A stretch of DNA of 64,000 bases from Ligula intestinalis (taxonomy: Eukaryota > Platyhelminthes > Cestoda > Diphyllobothriidea > Diphyllobothriidae). Position numbers and translations under genes: made by a program. The notes beneath the pieces are model-generated. The model was not told the DNA's origin. It searched no databases and saw only the letters and a program-made list of their open reading frames with translations. Location of the stretch: the NCBI GenBank assembly GCA_036362985.1, contig JAYGXS010000003.1, positions 33,929,801 to 33,993,800 of the forward strand, given 5' to 3'. Shown in pieces: positions 46,770-58,399 of this stretch (position 1 is the stretch's first letter; the number at the start of each line of letters is the position of its first letter).

Positions 46770-47859
46770 ACTCTTAAAAGCATTTAACTTATTCGAAGAC
46801 GACGAAGCAATTACAGAACGCCCGCAACTTTGGAAGACTTGAAACGAGTTTCATCTTTCGCATAATATAACTTTGGATCTGTTAATTCAATGATGGGATG
46901 ATTTTATTTTTATTTGCACTGCATATAAAGGATCACATTTGTTAGCAATGAGGATGGCTCATTGTGCCGTCTTGCAGCAAAGAAATTATTGAGATGGAAG
47001 ACAGGATATTTATCTTTCATGCAAGTTTTATTCAATAACATTGAAGTATATATTCTCCACTTCGTTTCGCAGACAAATTTGTACTTTCACCTTGGCAGTA
47101 GGCCGAAAATAAAAATTAATACCAGCAATATAACGTCACTGTGCAAATGCAGAAGTAATTCAAGTTAATAAAATACAAAAGTTCGGAAACCTTTTGACAA
47201 AAGTAGCACCTCACTTATTACCTCAAACGTTACAGGAGTACGTAAAAGTTATTTTTGCAGTCTGCCTTTTATGTTTCTGGTCACGTAAATTAGAGATGAA
47301 AGACCGGATGAAAGTGCAATATATTTTTGGAATAGTGTACGAGTTTACTGACAAAGTGTCTAGGGAGGGGAGCCAAGAGAAATTTTCTAGACTTGATGGA
47401 CCCAGCACAACCCAAGGCTGAGGAGAAGTAGCTTTAACTGTGAAGTCATTTATATTACGGGTCAAGTGTAGGCATACATCATAGGTTGACGTAGTCAGAA
47501 TCTCCACGAATGACGCAATCTGTGTGATTTGCAAAAAGATTGCAACACAGACCACGAGCCCAGACTCTACTACCAGGCGCAATGACTTCGACGCTTACTA
47601 TTTAGGGTCAATAATTATAATGGCAGGTCAAACTGTTTAGTAATTCTCATATTAATAGCCAACACTGGTGAGTAAATCAGCGCAATTAATGACTCGAAGG
47701 CAAGTCAACGAGCATCAATCGCACGTACGTGTTTGACAGTAGGCCTTGCTCCAAAGGACTGAAAGGTGTTGAAAGTGTGATCGTTGCTCTCGACGCTGAA
47801 GCTACATCCACCAATTTCTCGCGAATAGAAGCAAGTATGCGTACCACACGTTCTTGTTA
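46770..47859. other. No gene recognised
   Basis: Intronic, AT-rich. A TTCGTTTCGCAG acceptor at 47073 opens only a very short frame in phase 1. Confidence 0.4.
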
Positions 47860-48082
47860 TAAATAAGAAAAAGAAGCGATCACTGGGATGGCAATTGTAT
47901 TTGTGTCAGTTTTTGGCTTCACATAAGAGGCCATCGTCAGAGAAAGGAAAAAACAGCAAGTGTTGGCATGTTTTTATAGTTCAGCTACGAGTAAATGGGG
48001 GGTGGCAGGGAAAGAGGTAGCATCCGGGATTTGTCCTTGCTCACGCCGTATCATCGTATTGCTTTTGTGCGCACCCTTGGCA

Positions 48083-49900
48083 TTACGGCGTGCGGCCTTG
48101 GCACCGCGTCTTGCGTACTTGGCGCTGCAGCGTGGCAATGTACCTACCTGGACACGAACTAGGCCGTGCTTTTTGTTCGCGCGCACGAAGGGCAAAATAA
48201 CAGGTCGGTTTATTCACACGCCTGTTGATGGAGTTGGAGTCTGACACCAAGGCCTCTAGTACTTCTCGACCCGCCTTCTTAGCGGCGCGCGCCATTATCC
48301 GCGTGCCCATGAAGTCAAATTCATGGCCTTTTTCCAGAATGTGTGTAGAGACCTGAGAAATTGTGTCGCCTTTCTGCATTGCCCGTTTGTGCTCCGTTAT
48401 TCGTAAACTAAGTTTTCGCCCGGTATGCCATGTATAATAGCGAGAAGTGTCGCGGCAGGACACTTGATAAACGACGCAAGAATGTTCACCTACCTCCAGT
48501 GGGTCTTCTATTTGCATGAACGGTGAACGCATGATAGCTACTGGACGATGAGCAATACCCACGCCGAGCTTCGCAACGATACGTTCAGTTGCTTATGACA
48601 CGTTTTTATATACTGTGGAGGATGCCAGAGTGTTGGTGGCTCTCCCCTGTTTGTTCCCCATGGGCGCGTACGAAGGCAGCGGCTGATTAAGCTGTTCGGA
48701 TATCCATCCCTTGCCAGTTGATCCCCAAGATGCCATAGTTCTCCCACCTGTCCCTTAGGTTCACTGCAGTCTGTTCTTATCCTCTGTGACAGGGCTCTAA
48801 TACAGTCGCATTTGTGTGCAATTGTGAGGTCATTGTGGAAACTGAACACCTTGGTTGTGTTAGTCACCTTTTTATGTAAACCATGGTGCAGAGTTCTTCA
48901 TTGGGTCTGCGCGTGACGAGGACGTCCAGGAAAGGCATTTGTCTGGCACTTTCCTCTTTGTGAATTGGATGTCGGGAAGATGCCGTTAAGCAGGTTTTGG
49001 TAGTCTGCTGGCCCACTCCATTGGATTTTAACGAAAGTGTCGTCTACGTATCGGCAGCAGAATGCAGGTTCGAATTGATTGAAGATGACTTTTTCCAGCT
49101 CTTGTAAGACCATTTCTGCAATTAGACCGGAAATTTGGAACCCATCGGCGTCTCTCTGGTCTGTTCGTCCATTAAAGATGAAAATGTTTCTTTGGCAAAA
49201 GATAAAGAGGTGCATTAGACCATCCATATATAGAAGACTCCTCGATTCGTCATATTTTTCTTCGACTTGTTTGCGTAGGGCGTCGCGTGCCAGGTCCGCA
49301 GGGGATAGACTTCAATAATGGAACGACGGTAAAAGATATTTTGACTTGATGTGGTTGAACCGTTCTACCCCGGGTAGCGGCCAAAAATTAGGAAACCAAA
49401 TTGATGAAGGTCCTCGCGCCCTTTCGAAAAAAAGTTATTTTTCGTGACATCCCTTTGGATAAGTTGTAAGCAGGACTGCCGTCCAACGCCACGATTGGCC
49501 CGAGGTTAACGTTGGACTTGTGGATTTTTGGCAATCCGTAAAACTGGGTCGGCGCCGTGTCGGTGGGTTTAGTTTATCGAAATTCGTCTTGCGATATCAC
49601 GCTCGTACGCCGGAGTCGGTTCAGTAGTCCGATAAGCTGGATGCTCATCGATTTAGTCAGTGAGGAAGACACAGGTTTGTAGAATCGTTGGTCGCCGAGG
49701 AAGGCTTGCGCTTGCGCGTGTTAATTGCTGCGGTCCATCACGACTGTTGCACTTCCCTTGTCGGCCGATAGCACTTTATATCTTTGATCATATTCAATCT
49801 CTTCATTGCTTCTTCTTTCGTGGATGACATATTATTGGTGAGCCTAGTCATCATTGATAGGGAAGTGACTTACTGGCGCATGGTGTGGTTCGCCTCGTCG
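48083..49900 (-). pseudogene. PLE-E reverse transcriptase and GIY-YIG endonuclease, frame-broken
   Basis: 49227-48898 holds the RT palm with CRYVDDTFVK (YVDD at 49039-49050). 48867-48538 holds the thumb and linker. 48562-48083 holds the endonuclease: CVVYQVSC, HTGRKLSLRITEHK and ILEKGHEFDF fit the GIY-YIG and zinc-finger positions, though the second strand reads YYTWHTG in place of YIG. RT fingers are recognisable at the nucleotide level to about 49900. Frame changes between the blocks show it is inactive. It belongs with PLE-D rather than with the copies at 3-8 kb. Confidence 0.7.
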
Positions 49901-49917
49901 GTTCAATCGGTTCTAAC

Positions 49918-50426
49918 TACAGTAGTCGCCGGTTATTAAGCCCACCTCGGGCCCAGATCAATTTGGGCTTAATAAGCGGTGGACGCACTCACCGGAGAGC
50001 CCTAGTTCTTGCTTAGCAAGCGCAAGATAGGCACTGTGCATTACATACGTACTATATAATATGTAGATCTTGGTTATGTACATGAAAAGAATGCTGTTCG
50101 TCTATATTTTACGTAATAACAAAAACAAAAAGACGATTTGCGACCCGTTTAAAAAAGCGGTCTAGAGTCAGTTGTTTTGGAGGAAACTTCGCTCGCAAGT
50201 TATCTTTGATGTCATCGAATTTTGTGCAATCTGATGCCAGTAACCAGTTGCGCACGCAGAGAGATGAGAATCTTACTCTTTCCTGTCGGCAAACTGGGCT
50301 TTGTAGCCGGCGACGGGGCTTATTAGCCGGCGGATTTCGCTATGTAAACTTCCGTCCCAAGCTGATGTGGGCTTAGTACGCGGCTGGGCCTATTAACCGT
50401 GGGCTTAATAACCAGCGACTAGCGTA
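49918..50426 (+). mobile_element. TIR element (pogo-like MITE), copy 1
   Basis: Element 49920-50424 (505 bp) starts CAGTAGTCGCCGGTTATTAA and ends with its inverse (GGTTATTAAGCCCAC form mirrored at 50408-50424, with a few changes), flanked by TA on both sides. CAGT termini with TA duplications point to a pogo/Tc1-mariner-type DNA transposon. No transposase is encoded. It interrupts PLE-E. Confidence 0.75.
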
Positions 50427-50848
50427 GCATGGCTTCCAGTGTCGCGATAAATTCGGCTGGCTTAGCATCCGCCATATTAATGTTGGGTTCATGGCGCAGC
50501 ACACTTAGATTTTGTTCAGTCAACTGCATAGAGGATAGATTGTATACCCCGTGTTCATTTTTCTTCGATTCCGGTTTTAATTTTTGAACTTCTGGTCTAA
50601 TTTCTTTCGTTTTTGTTCCTGTCTCGCCTTTGCCGGCGTCGATATTGTTCGCTCATAAGAATCGGAAACGGGTCTGCCAAATTCTGTTTTGTATTATGCC
50701 CTTTTTGTTCATTAACAGACCGGTACCTGCAAAGACGCAGGTGGCAGTCGTTTATCAATACCCATGTCATTTGCCTGCGAAAGCGTGGGATAACTTTTCT
50801 GGCCAATTTCTCTCCAAGACTGTGTCGAGGTCGCTAATAAATTCATAC

Positions 50849-51308
50849 TACAGTAGTCGCCGGTTAATAGCTTAATAGTTCCAGCAGCGTATTAAGCGTA
50901 CATCAGCTTGGGACGGAAATTTACATAGCGAAATCCGCCGGCTAGTAAACCCAGTTGCCGGCTACAAAGCCCAGTTTGCCAACATTATAGAGTGAGATTC
51001 TCAACTCTCTTCGTGCGCAACTGGTTACGTAATTTTGGCCAGCCTTACGCAAAACAAGATGCCGGATGTGATTTGTTTTCGTTTTTCAAGTCAAATTTCG
51101 TGACACGCTGTTCGGACAGCAGCAGATATGAGGGGTCTTTTCTTGTACATAACAAAGCTCTTCACATAATACAGTACCTATGTAATATATAGTGCCTATC
51201 CTGCGTTTGCTAAGCAAGAACTAAGACTCTCCGGTTAGTGCGCCCGCCGCTTACTAAGCCCAATTTGGTCTGGACCCGACGTGGGCTTAATAACCGGCGA
51301 CTACTGTA
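50849..51308 (-). mobile_element. TIR element (pogo-like MITE), copy 2, inverted
   Basis: Element 50851-51306 (456 bp) with the same CAGTAGTCGCCGG ends and TA flanks. Its interior is the reverse complement of copy 1: CATCAGCTTGGGACGG and GCTAAGCAAGAACTA here, versus CCGTCCCAAGCTGATG and TAGTTCTTGCTTAGC in copy 1. It lies 424 bp from copy 1. Confidence 0.75.
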
Positions 51309-51511
51309 AGTGCTACACATAAAACTCAGATCAATGAGGGTCAATGCAAAAGAAACAATAGTGCTAATTTTGGGCAGACGCTCGTCGTTTTAAATTTTCC
51401 TGTGCATAACCTCAAAGCGAAAATGTTCAATAGGCGTATTATTATTGTTTCAAACATGCATATAACTATTGCTACCTAACTTCCGTTGTACCGTTACTTA
51501 TTTACCGAAAG

Positions 51512-52075
51512 CTTATCCCGACTACAACATCATATTGACGCCTGACAAAGCCCACTACGAAGCCACAGCTAGAGCTTTTACTATCAGTCTAAAATCCGGC
51601 GACTTTTCGGAGCACGACGGTTTCTACACGCGATTTGAAGACAATTGGGGCAACACACTGGCTGATTATGTAGGCAATGTCGGTAACCTGGAAACTGCTT
51701 TCTGCAGGAAGAGCGTCCGTATCGTCAGCATACCCAAGACCACTAAGACAACTCTCCGTAGAACGGTGCAACTGAACCCAATAAAAACCTTCAGTTGTAC
51801 TGAAAAAGTCGTCTACGTGACGCAGACAGCACCAGCAACAAAACACGTGCGACTGTGTCATCCCGAACGGGCGGCTGATCAGGCCACATTGAAGACAGAC
51901 GAGCACTACGCCCACCTCCTACGGGACAGCAAGTGCCAGATTCAAGGTCATGCCAAACATCACGCAAACGGAACCGCGGACTTCTCAGTAGATGAACTCA
52001 AAACAGCCGTATATGCGGTGGATTGCCAACTGTTTGACTGCAGATGGAAATTCAAAGTTAACAAAACTTTGCAAA
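51512..52075 (+). CDS. Cysteine-rich domain exon 1 of 5 (six-cysteine variant)
   Basis: 564 bases (188 codons). The acceptor is a pyrimidine-rich stretch ending CCGAAAG, the donor GTGAGT, both phase 1. The domain opens with a P-D-x-A-x-Y type start (LTPDKAHYE) and closes with CQLFDCRWKFKV. It has six cysteines, at the positions of C3 to C8 of the other copies; the opening C-x-G-x-x-C pair is replaced by LKSGDFSEHDG. One sequon (NGT) is present. It would follow exon 46042-46350 in frame. The joint loss of C1 and C2 suggests that they pair with each other. Secreted or cell-surface location is inferred from the upstream signal peptide, cysteines and sequon. I know no function for this family. 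Confidence 0.8.
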
Positions 52076-53095
52076 GTGAGTCGTTAACAAAGGGTTCAGT
52101 TAGATGAGCTAATTCACTGCAAACATAATGACCTTGAACCTGGTAAGCAGCCCTTTCCACCTAAAGGGTCATACAGCAACCAGGCGAAAGTGGAAGCATA
52201 TAGAAGAGTAAACCATCTGGAAAATAGGGAAATGAGTGTCTTTTATATCCTATGCACTAATAATTTTGGTAGCATGAATATGAAATCCTCTAAATAATGC
52301 CAAAGAACAAAGTCAGGAAAAAAATTAAGCATTCAAGTTAATTTGACAAAACAGCACTCTCAAAGGTTTGAAGTCGGTGGTTCATCACCCTGATTAACAA
52401 TATTCACTACAGAGTTGCTAATAATATGCTTTTAGTCACAAATGAGTAGCACTCCGTTGAGAGATCATGAAGTGGTGTGAAAATGGTCGAAGGATCTCCT
52501 GCCCAGCTCGTTCTTCTTTATTCTTGCTTTCGTGCCATTCAAACTTACCATGTAGCGGATTTTCACGTATAATATATTTACGTAGCAAGTTGTGACAGTT
52601 GGACCGTCGAATTTGACAATGTCCACCGTACGATTCATCAAGCTGAAAGCGAACCAGGTGATTTACTCGTGGATACTTGTTGATCAAACACGTCATAGGT
52701 GCCGTTTTCTGAAAAAAACTGTAAAAGTTCGTCGGTAAAGCTCTCTTTTAGGAGTAGACAAAAACAACTGACTATTATATTTTCCTATTCCTCTGTCTAT
52801 TGAATAAAGGAAACATTGGTAGACGTTGATGCCAGGATAACGTATCCAATCTTTATCACTAGAGTATAATTAGATGGCATGCGTCCACAAACACACCTTC
52901 AACAACATTTTTAAACGTGTGAATTTATCCCTCAATAAAAATTGCTCTAGTAAACATCGCAGAAATATGCATGGCAATCATATCCAACTGTGCAGTACTT
53001 TGAACCTCTCGAAGACCTCATGTGACAAGAGCATTAATTTCGCCTTTCATCCACCCCAACTTAATCGTTACTTCCTCCCGTTGATGCTGTTTCAG
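52076..53095 (+). other. Predicted intron
   Basis: 1.0 kb, AT-rich, no exon or repeat recognised. Confidence 0.5.
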
Positions 53096-53641
53096 TCATG
53101 AAATTGTTTCCGGAGCAGCCTACCTACGAGCAGGGACCGAATATGAAAATAAAACTGCAGGTCTGCCTTGGGCCACATTGTCGCTCCAGTGGATTGAAGG
53201 CCAACCTCATCGACGCGAAAGGATATGCCTTGATGGAGGGCTTCTCGGACAGCTTCACACTTAACAACATCTTCTGCCTCAGTACGGTCACAATAACTGC
53301 CACAGCAGCAGATGATCCAGGACCAGTTCAGCGCACGGTAGCTCTACGCAATTATCTGACATACATATGCAAAAAGGAAATATTTGTTTCGAGGGACCGA
53401 ATCAGAGAGCCGATTGTCCTCTGCTCACCCACCACTAAGGAGACAAAAGCGGTGTTGGCAAAGGAAGAGGAATTTGAGCGGATATTTAAAGATGCCAGAT
53501 GCAAATGCAGCCGACCGGGTGTCACATTTTCTACACGCTTTCTTCACCTGCCTTCGAATGCCTCGTCTTCCGATAACTTTTCTATCCACTGTCAGCTACA
53601 CGAATGCCAATGGAGCTTTCTTGTTCGGGTTGTGAAGGAAG
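53096..53641 (+). CDS. Cysteine-rich domain exon 2 of 5
   Basis: 546 bases (182 codons) between GATGCTGTTTCAG and a GTAGTT donor, phase 1 at both ends. The frame stays open past the donor for only a few codons. It has all eight conserved cysteines plus one extra (RCKC). Motifs: LFPEQPTYEQ at the start, LQVCLGPHCRSSGLKANLID, a middle FC and IC, VLC, and the end CQLHECQWSFLVRV. A sequon (NAS) is near the end. Any in-frame ATG here is internal, not a start, because the homology begins at the acceptor. Confidence 0.85.
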
Positions 53642-54265
53642 GTAGTTTACTGCAAGTATCACATCTATAGTCCTTCCCCCGCAAACATTTTTTCTTGCAA
53701 CATTTATCGTTGCCAATCCAATTGCAAACAAAAGATTTTCTTTTGGTCTAAAATCAAGATAAGTCAGGACGCATTAGGTATGACCTCTAGATTGACCGCC
53801 ATCATTACCTACAGCTACCTGTGCATAATCTGGCCCTCCATTTTCGCGTTAGTCTTGTGGACAATTTTGACTTACGCTTGTACAGCGAATAAGTTGGCTT
53901 TTAGATGTTGTCCTCAGTAAACAGAGCATAATTTTATGTCACACTGTAGTCTCATGACCACTTTAACAAAAACACTAATTATGTATATAGATAAAAATAT
54001 TTGCACAGCACTGCCTCCCTGTGAGTAGATGCTAGGGAAGTTGATATTACCAACCGCGTTTGCAGCTGACGTTAATCAATATTTATTACATGATCGACGC
54101 CTAAATTGAGCTTTTGCAAATGCAAATCTACTTCTCAATCGATCATCACAAGCCGTTGGCATTATTGCGTAATAAGAAGATTCCGTAAAGCAAAAGCATC
54201 CTTTGCAGCTCATGTATGAAAATGTTGATTTGATTTGTTTTGCTTTTAAACCATCCTTCCGTAAG
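53642..54265 (+). other. Predicted intron
   Basis: 0.62 kb, AT-rich, nothing recognised. Confidence 0.5.
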
Positions 54266-54835
54266 AGATACATCTCAGTCCGGAGAGCGATCAGTACGAT
54301 CCCCGAAACAACACGCCTATCAGTTTGCGTCTGTGTGCTGGCGACGTCTGTCGTTCCACCGGCATAAACATTACCATCGTGGACAAACATGGTAGCAAAC
54401 TACTGGAGGCACGCAAAAGCAGCTTCTCGCTCTATGGATTTTTCTGTCGATCGTCAGTTGACCTGATTTGTCAGGCGGACGGTGAACCTGAAGCTGTGAA
54501 TCGCACACTTCGACTCCATCCCCTGCTGACCCCAGAATGCAGCCGGCAGGATGTCTATGTAGCACCCGGAGCCCGAACCAAACCCGTGCGCATTTGCAAC
54601 ATCATGTCCAGGTTTGGGGGGGATTTGCTGGCCAGCGACCAAGACAAAGGCAGTGAGGATCCCTTTGAAAGAATGTTTGGTTCAGTCGAGTGCACCAGTG
54701 AGCCCCCGGGTAACCTGACTTTTGCCAAAGCACATGTACAGATTTCACCGAATGTAAGACCACCAGTGGAGTACTTGGTGAAGTGCAGGCTTCGCGATTG
54801 TGAATGGAGTTTCAAACTGAAGTCTTTGCAGGAAC
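54266..54835 (+). CDS. Cysteine-rich domain exon 3 of 5
   Basis: 570 bases (190 codons) from a CCATCCTTCCGTAAG acceptor to a GTGAGT donor, phase 1 at both ends. It opens IHLSPESDQYDPRNNTPISL, then RLCAGDVCRSTGINITIVD, and closes CRLRDCEWSFKLKS. It has nine cysteines, the extra one next to C3 (VDLIC). Sequons NIT, NRT and NLT. The start of the domain lies upstream of the first start-like codon of the open frame, and it was placed by homology to the exons at 59882 and 61186 (QYDPR versus TYDPR and AYDP). Confidence 0.85.
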
Positions 54836-55259
54836 GTGAGTGCTGCACTGTCCGTCTTAGTTTTTTTTCTTATATCAAATCGTTGCATGGAAAAGTGCAC
54901 CACCCTCTTGTCGGTATGTACTGTCCTAAATTGCAGCGGGTACAAATAACGAATGAGGTTAAATCAAACTGCGGAAAATGATATCCGAGCATTTGCAGGA
55001 AATAATGTGTGGAAGATTTACTCCTCCTTTTAATCTCTTCCAATGATAAACCTGTTTCAGCATATGCATTTTTGGTCAGTCTTAGTAAAACATTGCCCAG
55101 TAAAATCACCACGATTTTTACGTCCCTACAGTCGAATCTTATGAACTTAAATATACAAGATCTAAAGCTGAGAGCTTTCCCTCAGGGCTGGCCCGCTTTC
55201 TGCGCCTCGATCTCTTTAACTTAAACCGATAGCCCGATGCGTTGTAATAAATCGCGTTT

Positions 55260-55600
55260 CTTTGCTTCTCCTTTCATAACATCCAAGATAAATAGAATTC
55301 CTATGGCGATGGTACCATATACTGCACAGTTACTCATATAATAAAACTCCCACACACAAACGTATGTGCGTGAAGATTCTAGGTCCAGATATCGTGCGCA
55401 CTGATCATTTCTCGGAGAAGAAAAGTGATGGAAGGCAATTTCTTGAACCAGAATGCATTCATACTGGTGTTTGGAAACGCTCTTGTTTCCACCATCCGAA
55501 TCTTGTTCTCACTGTACATGCCATGCTCAGTGTGTTCAGTTGCATCGCCCGCCTCCTTTTGTAAACTTGCTTAATGCACGTTTCTTGCTTGCCTGTTGGC
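55260..55600 (+). repeat. Intronic duplication, copy 1
   Basis: Shares ordered landmarks with 56825-57135: ACACACAAACGTATGTG, GTGAAGATTC, CATTTCTCGGA, GGCAATTTC, ACTG and GTTTGGAAA, and a GCTTAATGCACG end. A weaker match extends left (54985-55030 with 56145-56190). Confidence 0.55.
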
Positions 55601-56824
55601 CCATCTAGTCAGTGTAGATTTAAATGCCAAACGAGTAAATCACTAGCATCATTTATTTTAATAATAATGGCCGGCTAACACTCCGACAAAAATTCTGTTT
55701 ACGAATGCATTTTGGCCCTTCGGCTGTTTGGTATGACAAGCGGTCCTAAGTAGGAAATTACTCTTTTAAAGGTTACGCCGAGTCGAAGATGGCCATCAGC
55801 TGAATTAAGGCGTAAAGGTCTTCCAAAACAAAACTACGAAGACAGGAAACCTAATGGATTCAATCTGCCGAAGGGAAATATGCAGTAACCGTAGGTGTAA
55901 GAAGGCCACAGGTGTTCTTTAGTCAAGCTTCCTTGGAGTAATTTTTCATGTGAACCAGTTTTGTAGTGCCTCCATTACGTTTACCAATAATCAGTGAGGT
56001 AAAACGAAACAGCAGAGCATGAATGAATGAGAACGTGCACGTTCCATGTCCTTGAAGGCTTTTCGAGCACCGTAACAAATGGATTACTGCTCCCGTACTC
56101 GACCAGCCTTACTCTTACAGCAAGATGTGACCTCCCAGCCTTTGAGGGCAATAATGCCTGGGAGGTTTGTTCCTCCACTTTTGCTAATAAACTTGAGAGA
56201 ATATGAACATTTTTGCTAGTTTAAGCAAACGATTAGCCAGAGTGAAGTCACACAAACGCAGCTAATTACTTACGATTCTGGCAGTACGGGTACTATCTAA
56301 AAGCCCGGACACGTGTTTTCCTGGTACTTTGCCGCTGCTCCAGACTACCGCGAGGGGTCCAGCTAATCAAAGGCTCCCCCAGAATTCCCGGAGGGTTTTC
56401 TGGTTGATACACCAGTTGTAAAATTTCAGCTATTTATTCTCCTTAGTAATTATTTCTTGAATTTGGTGTACGTATGTATATTCAAGGTTTATAGGCACAG
56501 GCTGATATTTAATGTAAATATTTAGGCTAAGTTCCATCAGCCACTGTGGGTTACCACGTAATATTCAAAGGCTGCCATCAGGCAGTCAGTATTATGACTT
56601 ATATAATTATTTACCATAATGGCAGCCAAAGTACTAGATGCTTTGAATATACTGATTTACCGCAAGTTCAATGGAAAGTTCCAGGAAATGTTTAAAGCTG
56701 AACCTTACACATTGAGATATTTTAATGCCTAAATGTGAACGCTTTTTATCAATACCGGCCTGTGTTCCTCGCCTTGCTTCATATAAGTTAAACAGACAGA
56801 AGAACCAATAGCCCGATACGCGAT

Positions 56825-57135
56825 AACGCTTCAGGCCTATTTCTTTCTCCTGACATAAAATCCAAGCACATTATAATTTCTGTGGGTCTACTACCATGCA
56901 CTGTGCAAGTACTCATTATCGAAAATCACACGCACAAACCTGTGTGAAGATTCACGGTGCGGATATCTTATGATAGTTATCATTTCCCGGAAATAAAGGG
57001 CAATTTCATGAACCAAGCTGCATCTGTACTGATGTTTTGGAAAGCCTCTAACTGTTCATGTCGACCTCAATTTATGCAGTTTCACCAACCGCCTCGTGTT
57101 ATGAACGTGCTCAATGCACGTGATTTTATTTGCCA
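56825..57135 (+). repeat. Intronic duplication, copy 2
   Basis: Partner of 55260-55600 (ACGCACAAACCTGTGTG, GTGAAGATTCACGG, CATTTCCCGGA, GGCAATTTCATGAACCA, GTTTTGGAAA, GCTCAATGCACG). If copied together with a domain exon, that exon has since been lost. Confidence 0.55.
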
Positions 57136-58009
57136 CGCCAGTCATCTGTTTCCTTTCTTCTCAGCAGTTGTTGACTGGGAACCTTGGGCGGGATGACTTA
57201 TTTAGGTGTGTTGGTTGAGGAGTACCTATCTAGCGTCAATCATATCGCTTTCTCAGAGGCAGAACTAGGTTTCTGTTGTGGTACGTGGCCATTGCCTAGG
57301 GACAGTTTATCTTTGCGATTTATGTCAATCTGATGTTCGCGAGGACCTGTACCGTTCCTTTGCCCGGCTCGCCTATACGTCTTCAATCACAATCCTGACA
57401 TGATATGCTGTGGATCATTGTTACATGTTTTTTCACTGGTAGCGGGCTTTTGGGCTTCATTAACTGTTGCCCGATTGCTGACGGCGGTTTGAGGACCACA
57501 CCAATGTTGAGTGGTTTAGGATTCTTGCTGTTGCCTCTGATCATCTCAGAGGGGACTTAGAGCCAAAAATTTTGCTTCACCTCGTTTTGCCCTCCAGAAC
57601 AGGACTTCCTGATACACTTATTTATGAAGAAACTCCGATAAACATTTGCCACAAATAAGGTACGTAAGTACCTTATCATCTTCCTCCCATCTTCGCCGAA
57701 ACAGGGCATTTGATCGCTTTGAGAAGGGATTCTGGCACAATTGCCTTTAAGACCGACACGGTGATTACTTCCGAAGTGGAGGATGCACATCGTTCTTCTC
57801 TATCGGATTTCTAGCTTAAGGTTTAAACCAGAGCAAATTATTGATGACCCATTCTTCCCATTCCGGTATGGAATTTACCAGTGCCTGCATGGGCTGTATG
57901 TTGCTCCTCTGAACTTTGATACTTTATGTACTCGAAAGACCTTCAAGTCAACTTAATAGTTTTAGAACCGAGGAGAGGCCGCTCGAGCTTTCAAAGAACT
58001 ACTTTGCAA

Positions 58010-58130
58010 TAAGAGTTGACCTAATTGTGAAAAAAGTCGTGGCGTTCGGCGGAATTTGAATCTGTTTATTAGAGAAGGCATTTACCGGAAGCCAACGCGC
58101 TAACCGCTAAGCTACAAGCGTCCCACCTCG
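58010..58130 (-). mobile_element. tRNA-derived SINE or tRNA fossil
   Basis: On the minus strand, TGTAGCTTAGCGGTTAGCGC is a good tRNA A-box region. GATTCAAATTCC serves as B box and CGAACGCCACGAC with a T-run follows. The spacing between boxes is too long for an ordinary tRNA arm. The tail (TTTTTTCACAATTAGGTC) recurs at 58313-58350 and, inverted, near 58360, so it is part of a repeat. It does not share the body of the 12.9/61.8 kb SINE. Confidence 0.45.
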
Positions 58131-58399
58131 CGCCATGAATTTAATCACACTTGGGTTGAGATTACCCACCCAAGTTTGCCACTCATATGGAATCCACCAA
58201 TACGGGACACCAAGTTGACTGCCCAAGCATAATTAACTCAGCAATCACCTAGAATCCACCAGAATGACCACTAGGCTGACTTACTTATAAGGTTTGGCAG
58301 ATTTGTTTAATTTGAGTTGACCCAATTGTGAAAAACTCGAGGCGTTCGACTTTCCACAATTGGGTCAAATCAAATTAAGTAAATCTACCAAATCTCCTA

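Larger units (their letters stand above)
47860..50848 (-). mobile_element. Penelope-like element PLE-E, split by a MITE and cut by a second
   Basis: The element reads leftwards, against the host gene. The 3' end (47875-47960) has GAAGCGATCACTGG and the GTTTTTGGCTTC block. Coding parts are at 48083-49900. After the MITE at 49920-50424 the N-terminal region resumes (50427-50848): the minus frame 50806-50597 matches the N-terminal region of PLE-D (RKVIPRFRRQM; CHLRLCRYR versus CHARLRLYR). The 5' end is lost where the second MITE starts at 50851. Confidence 0.75.

Noticed and set aside
47073..47166. Further exon after the TTCGTTTCGCAG acceptor
   Set aside because: In phase 1 it meets a stop within about ten codons; the longer frame would need phase 0, which no other exon here uses.
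53098..53670. Independent single-exon genes starting at the internal ATG or ATG-like codons of each domain exon
   Set aside because: Homology between copies begins at the acceptor upstream of these codons, and none of the copies has its own signal peptide; donors cut each frame before its stop.
58050..58125. Functional tRNA gene on the minus strand
   Set aside because: The A-to-B box distance and the sequence between them do not give a credible cloverleaf, and the flanks belong to a repeat.
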